A stretch of 5,571 bases of DNA from a bacterium (GTDB lineage Bacteria > Actinomycetota > Acidimicrobiia > Acidimicrobiales > CATQHL01): the NCBI GenBank assembly GCA_026713745.1, contig JAPONU010000201.1, positions 1 to 5,571 of the forward strand, written 5' to 3'. The notes under the pieces are model-generated. The model was not told the origin of the DNA. It did no database searches and worked only from the letters and a program-made list of their open reading frames with translations. This document shows, one piece after another, positions 1-5,094 of the stretch (positions are counted from its first letter, which is position 1; every line of letters begins with the position of its first letter). Both the position numbers and the translations under genes were made by a program.

Positions 1-127
1 CTTAGAGCGTGCGCGGGTAGGTGACGACCATCGACGGTCTTCCACTGTCGTTTCCCGTTGGAGGCCCGCCCAGCAGCTCAAACCACTACGACAACCGAAC
101 ACCAACGACTCTGTTGGGGGCCTATCC

Positions 128-142
128 GCTAACGCTCTTAGC
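128..142. repeat. Small inverted repeat over the integrase remnant stop codon
   Basis: GCTAA (128-132) and TTAGC (138-142) are perfect complements separated by five bases, and the second arm contains the stop codon of the minus-strand integrase remnant. It could be the base of a weak terminator or part of an attachment-site region, but a 5-bp stem can easily arise by chance. Confidence 0.25.
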
Positions 143-515
143 TCAAGTAGTGGCCCCAGCCCTCCATGATCTCGCGACGGCGCTTTCGACACGCCGTGAG
201 CACGAGAAAGCGGATACACAGTTTCGTGGCGAGCGCTGCTTCGGAGGCCTGCACCTTCTCGAGCGCTGCGGCGACTTCGGCGTGCGGGAACGCCTTGTGG
301 TGCTCCACACGGCCGCTGCCGCGAGGCAAGGCTGCGCCGATGGCGTCGCCGGCAGGGTTGTCGCCCCTGTGGCCCTCGGCGACCGCCCACTTCATGACGG
401 CGCTGATGCGGTGGCGAAGTCGCCGCGCCGTCTCGTGCTTGGTGCTCCAGATCGGTGAGAGGATTCACAAAACGTCTGCTGTCGTGACCTCATCCACAGA
501 CTTGCCGTTGATGCG
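138..515 (-). pseudogene. Tyrosine recombinase (phage/island integrase) remnant, catalytic domain deleted
   Basis: The minus strand from 515 down to the TAA at 138-140 encodes the middle of a P4-type tyrosine integrase. The end of the core-binding region reads RINGKSVDEVTTADVL, then ILSPIWSTKHETARR, then MKWAVAEGHRGDNPAGDAI, then VEHHKAFPHAEVAAAL, ending in FLVLTAC. An in-frame TGA (465-467) interrupts it, probably a decayed CGA Arg codon. After FLVLTAC the family normally continues into the catalytic domain (first catalytic Arg, HxxR, Tyr). Here the frame jumps near 183-191 to RKRRREIMEGWGHYLS, which resembles the extreme C-terminal tail of the same family (RRxxMxxWxxYL). I infer an in-frame internal deletion of the whole catalytic domain. 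The N-terminal third is also absent or unrecognisable upstream. The product cannot be an active recombinase. Family assignment rests on remembered motifs. Confidence 0.78.
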
Positions 516-1225
516 GAGGCGTTGACGCAACTCCAACTATTACTCGACGCGCCGCGTTCTTGCCGTCAACTCTGACCAATCCGTATTCGCAATTTGTCGA
601 GGCAATAGAACTCTCACATCTCCTCATGAGTTGTCCCCAAACCGTCACTTCTTTCGCTTGACCGCATCTCCCAACACCGCGACCATGAGCCGCCGGCAGC
701 GGCTTGTACCTACCAATGTTCACAGAAGTCGATGCCTCCTGTGAATCGTCGCCGCCACGTGGCTATTGGCCGGGCGACCCGCACGCCGAGAATGCTGGTC
801 GCATTTCGCCGAGTTGGACCTCCTAGAAGGTGTCGGAGCCATTGAGAGGCCGCGAGAAGGGCCCAACACTCCCAGCAGCCGACGTCAGGAGTTCGAAGCG
901 GGGCTCAGATCTCGCCGCAAGTGCAGGACGAGTCCTCCAGCGCACGTCCTCGTTCGGCACACACTCGCAGGCGATGACACAGCCAGCCGTAGAGCAATAT
1001 GGCAGAATAGTCAGCATATATATAACTATCATATGAGGGAGAAGCAAGTCGGGCTCGACGCCGCCAACACGAGAGAATCCCTCAGCGTTTTCGGTCCGCA
1101 AACACTACTTAGTCGCTTACCGATGGATTTGCCGCACGCGTCCTAATGTATTGACCTAGTCTTGTTGCCCTGCGGCTGTAGAAGCGGAAAACGGCGGACT
1201 CGCACTACAAGTGCCCAGACATTAG
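516..1225. other. About 700 bp with no recognisable gene (decayed or accessory DNA)
   Basis: Open frames exist on both strands (for example plus 766-1146 from a TTG, and minus 823-1101). None shows a recognisable domain, a convincing ribosome binding site or the GC-rich third-position pattern of the genes further right. Base composition is more mixed than in the rest of the window, with a short AT-rich patch around 1013-1035. Lying between an integrase remnant and a regulator, the stretch is most simply the scar of a lost element. I see no tRNA, no intact transposase and no clear terminal inverted repeats. A small real gene of unknown family cannot be excluded; the 37-codon segment from ATG 1033 to TAA 1146 is the only piece I would recheck. 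Confidence 0.5.
1202..1214. promoter_or_regulatory. Candidate operator upstream of the MarR-type gene
   Basis: GCACT-ACA-AGTGC is a perfect 5-3-5 inverted repeat ending 20 bases before the ATG at 1235. MarR-family dimers bind short palindromes and commonly repress their own promoters, so this position suits an autoregulatory operator. No good -35/-10 pair is visible around it: TTGACC at 1151-1156 has no well-spaced partner. The assignment is positional only. Confidence 0.35.
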
Positions 1226-1234
1226 GTGGAAGCG

Positions 1235-1690
1235 ATGCAAAGCAAATCGAGGGAAGAACTAACCCAACGACTCGTTGAGTCGGTAGAGCACCTGAACCGG
1301 CAGTTGCGGCTCGATCGGCTGAGCGAGTGGCAAGACCTCGACTTGACCATCCCTCAAGCAAAGACCCTCTTCCTCCTTGAGCGGCAAGGGCCGCAGCGCA
1401 TGGGAACCATCGCGGGAGCCCTGGGGATCGCGGTCTCCGCCACCACGACTGTGGTGGACCGTCTCGTCGAACGGGGACTGGCAACACGGCTCTCGGATCC
1501 CAGGGATCGCAGGGTCGTTATCTGTGAACTCACCGAGCAGGGACGGGAGGCGGCGGAGAGGTTCTGGACGATCGGCCGCGAGCGGCTCCGCCTGCTGGCG
1601 GATCACCTGCAGGCCGAACAGCTGACCGGTCTCGTGCAGGCGTTCGAGCAGTTGCGCGACACCGGGGTCGAAGCGCGGATCAACTCGTGA
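1235..1690 (+). CDS. MarR-family winged-helix transcriptional regulator
   Basis: The 151-residue protein matches the usual MarR length and layout. An N-terminal dimerisation helix (about 5-35) is followed by the wHTH: residues 39-52 (IPQAKTLFLLERQG), then MGTIAGALGI, then the recognition helix near 68-80 (SATTTVVDRLVER). The wing carries the family DPRDRR signature at 88-93 and ends in CELTEQG, and C-terminal dimerisation helices fill 105-142. I chose ATG 1235 because AGGTGGA (1224-1230) lies at ideal Shine-Dalgarno distance. A GTG at 1226 is in frame but sits inside that site and has none of its own. MarR proteins are cytoplasmic dimers that usually repress and release DNA on binding small phenolic ligands or on thiol oxidation. 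This one has one cysteine (C97), so redox sensing is possible but unsupported. The target is unknown. It stands alone, with its own hairpin terminator. Confidence 0.93.
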   Translation: MQSKSREELTQRLVESVEHLNRQLRLDRLSEWQDLDLTIPQAKTLFLLERQGPQRMGTIAGALGIAVSATTTVVDRLVERGLATRLSDPRDRRVVICELTEQGREAAERFWTIGRERLRLLADHLQAEQLTGLVQAFEQLRDTGVEARINS

Positions 1691-1695
1691 CAGCC

Positions 1696-1717
1696 CTCCG
1701 GGTAGGCCCACCCGGAG
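1696..1717 (+). terminator. Hairpin terminator after the MarR-type gene
   Basis: CTCCGGGT (1696-1703) pairs perfectly with ACCCGGAG (1710-1717) across a six-base loop, starting six bases after the stop codon. There is no U-tract, which is common for hairpin terminators in high-GC actinobacteria. It should separate this transcript from the sigma factor operon. Confidence 0.65.
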
Positions 1718-1762
1718 CGTTGGACCGCCAGGTCGCCTGAGTCTCCCCCTGCACCGGGAGCA

Positions 1763-1799
1763 CTCGCACGACAACGCCGGCTGGGCCGCCTCAAGCAAC
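1763..1799. repeat. 37-bp direct repeat, copy 1 (CRISPR-like spacing)
   Basis: This copy starts CTCGCACGACAACG and ends GCCTCAAGCAAC, and is identical over 37 bases to the copy at 1837-1873. It contains a short internal dyad, CGGC-TGG-GCCG. On the minus strand the unit begins GTTGCTTGAGG. The copies are separated by 37 unrelated bases (1800-1836). Equal repeat and spacer lengths of about 37 bp fit a one-spacer CRISPR unit. With only two copies and no cas genes in view, an intergenic duplication is an equally good reading. Confidence 0.6.
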
Positions 1800-1836
1800 C
1801 CATGGCGGCGACCCCTTCCCGTCTCCGAACTCGGTC

Positions 1837-1873
1837 CTCGCACGACAACGCCGGCTGGGCCGCCTCAAGCAAC
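1837..1873. repeat. 37-bp direct repeat, copy 2 (CRISPR-like spacing)
   Basis: This is the second perfect copy of the 37-bp unit, 74 bp downstream of the first. The bases immediately outside differ (A versus C before the unit, C versus T after it), so the boundary is sharp. I find no third copy one period upstream (near 1689-1725) or downstream (near 1911-1947). Confidence 0.6.
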
Positions 1874-2000
1874 TGAGCGCCGTCGCGTGCCGCCGCTCGG
1901 CGCGCCCGGTGGTTAGGTTTTCGGCGGTCGCCATGGTCCCTGGGAATCTCTTCGCCAACGTTGTCAACGCGAGCACCACCTCGGGCGTCTGTACGTGCGT

Positions 2001-2015
2001 AGGTTCTGTGAACCT
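2001..2015. promoter_or_regulatory. Perfect inverted repeat upstream of the ECF sigma gene, candidate operator
   Basis: AGGTTC-TGT-GAACCT is a perfect 6-3-6 palindrome ending 24 bases before the chosen sigma start at 2040. Its size and position suit a dimeric regulator acting on the sigma/sensor operon, possibly the neighbouring MarR-type protein. Its sequence is unrelated to the GCACT-type palindrome before that gene. If translation began at the GTG at 1995, the palindrome would lie inside the coding region, which is another reason to prefer ATG 2040. Confidence 0.4.
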
Positions 2016-2039
2016 GTATCGAGCCATGAGCCTGCAGCC

Positions 2040-2591
2040 ATGAGCGCCTCACCGCGGCGAGGCGACCGACGAGGAAGCGAGATCCAAGATGACCTGCTGG
2101 TCCGGCTGTTCGCCGACCATTACAAGGATCTCGTCCGTCTTGCCTCGATGCTCCTCGATGATGTGGGGAGTTGCGAGGAAGTCGTGCAGGACGCCTTCGT
2201 GAAGATGCACACGCTCACCGCTCGCCCCGAAGCGGGCAAGGAGCCTGCCTACCTGCGCAGCATCGTCATGAACGGGGCGCGCTCGCGCATGCGGCGGCGC
2301 ATGGTGCGCCGGCGGATCGTGCCCGACGCACCTCCCCTCACCGACAGCGCTGAGGCGGGCGCTCTTGAGCGACTGCAGAGCGACGCCCTGATCGACGCCG
2401 TTCGCAGCCTGCCGCGCCGGCAGTCGGAGGTGCTCACACTGCGGTACTACCTGGACCTCAGTGAGGCTGAGATCGCAGAGACGCTCGGCATATCGCCGGG
2501 ATCGGTCAAGACGCACGCCAGCCGCGGCCTGGCGGCTCTGGAACGGAAACTGGCGCCACCGGAGGCGGGCACGGCGGAGGAGCCTTCGTGA
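2040..2591 (+). CDS. ECF (extracytoplasmic function) RNA polymerase sigma factor, SigE-like
   Basis: The 183-residue product has the two-domain ECF layout. Region 2 (about 22-92) contains LFADHYKDLVRLASMLL and the EEVVQDAFVKMH segment that contacts core polymerase and the -10 element. A charged linker (93-112) follows. Region 4 (about 113-171) contains LPRRQSEVLTLRYYLDLS and the helix-turn-helix EAEIAETLGISPGSVKTHASRG that reads the -35 element. There is no region 3, as expected for the group. ATG 2040 is chosen because it precedes the conserved part by a short tail; an in-frame GTG at 1995 would add 15 unconserved residues and swallow a palindrome. No strong Shine-Dalgarno is visible. Its stop overlaps the start of the next gene by 4 bp (GTGA), the usual sigma/anti-sigma coupling. 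The signal and regulon are not deducible here. Confidence 0.93.
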   Translation: MSASPRRGDRRGSEIQDDLLVRLFADHYKDLVRLASMLLDDVGSCEEVVQDAFVKMHTLTARPEAGKEPAYLRSIVMNGARSRMRRRMVRRRIVPDAPPLTDSAEAGALERLQSDALIDAVRSLPRRQSEVLTLRYYLDLSEAEIAETLGISPGSVKTHASRGLAALERKLAPPEAGTAEEPS

Positions 2592-4369
2592 GCATCGAAG
2601 ATCGTCTCCGGAGTGCTTTCACCCAGCGGGCCGACGGCGTCGAGGTATCGCCAGGCGCACTGTTCGAGATCCAGCGCCGAATCGGCCACCGGCGGCGATT
2701 GCCGGAGGTGCGCCTGCGCCCCGCACTCGTCCTGGCGGCCGCGGCCTGCGCTGCGATAGCCGTCGTCATCTCGGTCTCGGTCACGGGGCCCACCGCGGCA
2801 CCGCCGATCTCTACCGAGACCGCACCGGTGGCCGCCACTCCCGACCCGGCCGCGGTGGCTCCTACCACAGTCGACCCGCCACCGACCCCTCAATCGCCGA
2901 CACCTGCTCCCCCCGCTGTTGCCCAGGTCGAGCCGCCGCCGGATGACACCGGCCAGATCACCACCACGCCCACTTCGCCGGCTCCGATCCCTCCCACCCC
3001 TCCGGCACCTCCGGAACCTCCGGCACCTGTTACGCCGACACCTCCACCCGATCCCACGCCGCCGAGTGACACCGATCCCGAGAGCGAGACCGTCACCGCG
3101 GAGGCGATCGAATGCCCAGCGGAACCGGCGGCCGCTGCGGACGATTCGTCCACTTCGGTCACCGTGTACTTCGCCTGCGGAGAGAACGACTCCGCGCCGC
3201 GGCTGCGGTCCGCCGCAACCAACAGCCTCCCGACGGCGCTGGGAATCCTCCTCGGCGGCCCCAACGACGCCGACCGTGCCGCCGGGTTCACGGGACTCAG
3301 CGGCAACTCGGCCACGACAGTGACGACCATGACGGACAACCGGTGGTTGACGATTGACTTCCCTGCCGGCCTTGCCGGAGCGTTCGACACCGACGGAAGC
3401 GAAATCACCGCCGGCCAGTTCCTCACGCAACTCAACGCCACCGTGTTCCAGTTCGCCGACTTCGACGTCGCCGAATACCGCCTCGACGGCGACTGCGCCG
3501 CATTCGGAGACATCGTCGGCCGCTCCTGTGGGATCCACATCCGGGAGGGCGACGGTTACGCCGGCCACACCAGCGAGTTGACCGCCCACACCATCGGCGA
3601 CGTGGATTCGGTGATCCGCGCCGAGCCCAACGACAGCGCCACCCAGCTGGGAATCCTCCTCGACGGCTCCCGCCTCACCGACGGCCGCTCCGGCAGCAAC
3701 GCCTGGGCGGAGATCGTGACCACCGGCGGCGACAGGGGCTGGGTTTCGGCCGAGACGATCGTGGCGCAGCCCCTCTCCATCGACAGCGCGACCAGCGCGA
3801 CCCTGTCGAGCCTGGCGCGCCGGCTCACCACAGGCCCCGGTCTCGAGCCATCCGCCTTCGTGCCGGCGGGGCTCGTGCTGCGATGGGGAGCCGACGACGC
3901 CGACCTCGCCGTCGTGGCGACCTCCGGCCCGGGGGTTGGCAGCGACTGGTGGAACACTCCACTGGGGACGCCGTCGCCGCGGGACGGTTCTGCGGAGTCA
4001 TCGCTGGCCGACCTGCTGTGGATCGATGGCAATAGTGACGGCGCGACGGTCACCGTCAACGCGCCCGGGCCACTCGGTGAGCCGCACGGCGACTTCGCCT
4101 CGCTGGCATACGTGTCGATCTACCGGCCGGCGATCGCGAGTTCGATCCTCCCGCCCGAACTCGCACCCACCGCCACCACGACGACGACCCAGGCTTCGAC
4201 CGGCGAAGAGTCCGACCTGCCTCCCGCGCTTCCCACCCCCGAAGAGGAGACCGACGACGCCGGCGAGCAACCCGATCCGCCCCGAGCGCAGGTCAGCGTG
4301 ATCTTCGACTTCCTGTCGGCGGACGGGCCGCGAGTCGCCGCCGTCGAGGCGATCTGGATCCAGCCGTAG
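2588..4369 (+). CDS. Single-pass membrane protein with GerMN and SH3b-like domains, probable anti-sigma/envelope sensor
   Basis: This 593-residue protein starts at GTG 2588, inside the sigma stop, with GGAGGAG (2576-2582) five bases upstream. Residues 1-43 are cytoplasmic, basic and cysteine-free, so the zinc anti-sigma motif (HxxxCxxC) is absent. A membrane helix spans about 45-65. A Pro/Thr-rich stalk (67-165) includes three tandem 9-bp units at 2999-3025. Residues about 189-302 look like a GerMN domain (VTVYFACGEN, ALGILLGGPNDAD, AGFTGL, LTIDFPAGL, QLNATVFQFADFDVAEYRLDG). Residues 331-394 look like a bacterial SH3 domain (VIRAEPNDSATQLGILLDG, WAEI, GDRGWVSAETIV). Residues 400-520 and the terminal piece (568-593) are unrecognised, joined by a second Thr/Pro/acidic linker. 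Cys 303 and 314 could form a disulfide outside the cell. The operon position argues for control of the sigma factor; the anti-sigma role is inference. Confidence 0.85.
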   Translation: MSIEDRLRSAFTQRADGVEVSPGALFEIQRRIGHRRRLPEVRLRPALVLAAAACAAIAVVISVSVTGPTAAPPISTETAPVAATPDPAAVAPTTVDPPPTPQSPTPAPPAVAQVEPPPDDTGQITTTPTSPAPIPPTPPAPPEPPAPVTPTPPPDPTPPSDTDPESETVTAEAIECPAEPAAAADDSSTSVTVYFACGENDSAPRLRSAATNSLPTALGILLGGPNDADRAAGFTGLSGNSATTVTTMTDNRWLTIDFPAGLAGAFDTDGSEITAGQFLTQLNATVFQFADFDVAEYRLDGDCAAFGDIVGRSCGIHIREGDGYAGHTSELTAHTIGDVDSVIRAEPNDSATQLGILLDGSRLTDGRSGSNAWAEIVTTGGDRGWVSAETIVAQPLSIDSATSATLSSLARRLTTGPGLEPSAFVPAGLVLRWGADDADLAVVATSGPGVGSDWWNTPLGTPSPRDGSAESSLADLLWIDGNSDGATVTVNAPGPLGEPHGDFASLAYVSIYRPAIASSILPPELAPTATTTTTQASTGEESDLPPALPTPEEETDDAGEQPDPPRAQVSVIFDFLSADGPRVAAVEAIWIQP

Positions 4370-4403
4370 CCACCGCAGCCGACCGCCCCGCTTGCCGCGG
4401 CGC

Positions 4404-4409
4404 TAGAGT
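4404..4409 (+). promoter_or_regulatory. Candidate -10 box for a leaderless transcript of the thioredoxin gene
   Basis: TAGAGT lies exactly 10 bases before GTG 4420, placing the expected transcription start at or next to the start codon. No Shine-Dalgarno precedes the GTG, as in leaderless actinobacterial genes. The same geometry recurs at 5079-5084. No convincing -35 element is visible. Confidence 0.5.
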
Positions 4410-4419
4410 CGGTCCCGTA

Positions 4420-5040
4420 GTGAACGAGCACGGAGCCATCCGCACCGCACACCCACCCGTGGCCGCTCGGAGGAGCAGGGTCCTGGTCGGCATCGTGGCC
4501 CTGTCCGCAGTCCTGGCAGCGGCCTGCGCCGGGACCGCCGACCCGCCGCCCGCTGCCGCCCCGGCCGCTCCCGCCGACCCGCCGCCCGCTCCCGCCGACC
4601 CACCGCCCGCTCCCGCCGCGGCCGGTCCGAACGCCCTGCCGCAGGTCAGCGTCGTCGATGTAGCCAGCGGCGACAGCATCGTGCTGTCCTCGCTGGCACC
4701 CGCCGACCGGCCGATCCTCGTGTGGTTCTGGGCACCGCATTGACCGACCTGCCGCCGGGAAGCTCCCGGCGTCGAGCAGTTCGCTCGAGACCACGGGGAC
4801 GAGGTCCTGGTCGTCGGCTTGGGGACCCAGGATGATCTGGCACTCGCGCAGGAGTTCGTCGCCTCGACGGGGATCTCCTCGTTCCCGATGCTGTGGGACG
4901 AGTCCTTCGATTCATGGGCCGAACTCGGCGTGGTGTCCCAGCCCGCGTGGGCACTGTTCTCCCCCTCGGGCGAGTTCGTGTCCGGTGACTACGGCGGGAT
5001 CGACACGGCCGATGTGCTGGCGCAGGCCGCTTCGCTCTGA
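4420..5040 (+). CDS. Probable selenocysteine-containing DsbE/TlpA-like thioredoxin lipoprotein (UxxC active site, TGA at codon 108)
   Basis: Read through one TGA (4741-4743), this frame gives 206 residues and ends at a second TGA (5038-5040). Residues 1-35 form a signal peptide (RR at 17-18; hydrophobic 21-35) with a lipobox-like LAAAC, Cys36 being the lipidation site. A Pro/Ala linker (40-70) contains ADPPPA three times. The thioredoxin fold follows: VVDVASGDSIVLSSL, ILVWFWAPH, then TGA, then PTCRREAPGVEQF, EVLVVGLGTQDD, the cis-Pro segment SQPAW (Pro175), ALFSPSGEF. Relatives such as mycobacterial DsbE/MPT53 have WCPxC here, so the TGA occupies the first catalytic cysteine and would give U-P-T-C. 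Codons after it remain GC3-rich with no frameshift, and a stem-loop follows. I infer an exported thiol oxidoreductase. The alternative is a recent TGC/TGT-to-TGA nonsense mutation. Start is a leaderless GTG. Confidence 0.8.
4749..4779 (+). promoter_or_regulatory. Candidate bacterial SECIS stem-loop downstream of the in-frame TGA
   Basis: CGCCGGGA (4753-4760) pairs perfectly with TCCCGGCG (4764-4771) around the loop AGC (4761-4763). An outer CTGC (4749-4752) can pair with GCAG (4776-4779) if TCGA bulges. Seventeen bases separate the TGA from the apical loop, and a G lies in the loop. Bacterial SECIS elements sit in the coding sequence immediately 3' of the UGA, with a short G-containing loop roughly this far away, and recruit SelB with Sec-tRNA. 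In such GC-rich DNA a hairpin could be coincidental, so it supports rather than proves recoding. Confidence 0.62.
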
Positions 5041-5078
5041 GAAGCGTGGCCGCGGGGCGGTGCCAGACACTGCGCCGG

Positions 5079-5084
5079 TAGATT
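5079..5084 (+). promoter_or_regulatory. Candidate -10 box for a leaderless transcript of the coiled-coil lipoprotein gene
   Basis: TAGATT lies exactly 10 bases before GTG 5095, the same spacing as TAGAGT before GTG 4420. No ribosome binding site precedes the GTG. The match between the two neighbouring genes suggests each has its own vegetative-type leaderless promoter. Confidence 0.5.
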
Positions 5085-5094
5085 GCCCGTACCT

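Noticed and set aside
465..467. The in-frame TGA in the integrase remnant as a second selenocysteine codon
   Set aside because: It is not at a redox-active or cysteine position (between ADVL and ILSPIW), and the gene has already lost its catalytic domain. It is simple decay.
21..525. Two plus-strand open frames (21-458 and 166-525) opposite the integrase remnant
   Set aside because: They read antisense to recognisable integrase sequence on the minus strand and show no domain or ribosome binding site.
490..723. 77-residue minus-strand frame as the N-terminal part of the integrase or a small gene
   Set aside because: Its translation does not resemble integrase N-termini or any family I recognise, and its end overlaps the integrase-like frame out of register.
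1013..1035. AT-rich near-palindrome CATATATATAACTATCATATG as an origin, att site or promoter
   Set aside because: It is short and imperfect, with no iterons, no DnaA-box cluster and no gene placed to use it. It is probably local composition.
766..1146. 126-residue plus-strand frame starting at TTG
   Set aside because: There is no ribosome binding site and no recognisable motif, it uses a rare start, and it runs through an AT-rich patch with non-coding-like composition. Kept only as part of the unassigned stretch.
2447..3589. Long minus-strand open frame (380 residues) opposite the membrane sensor
   Set aside because: It is an Arg/Gly-rich antisense shadow typical of high-GC coding DNA, and the plus strand has clear domains.
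4420..4743. A complete 107-residue Pro-rich lipoprotein ending at the TGA
   Set aside because: The frame stops in the middle of a thioredoxin active-site strand (WFWAPH) and resumes in the same frame with PTCRREAP, so a natural end here is unlikely. The choice is between selenocysteine and nonsense mutation.
4819..5040. Independent 73-residue gene starting at 4819
   Set aside because: It is the C-terminal half of the same thioredoxin fold, in the same frame as the upstream part, with no start signals of its own.
5056..5075. GGCGGTG / CACTGCGCC as a terminator after the thioredoxin gene
   Set aside because: The stem needs a two-base bulge, has no U-tract and abuts the next -10 box. It is too weak to annotate.
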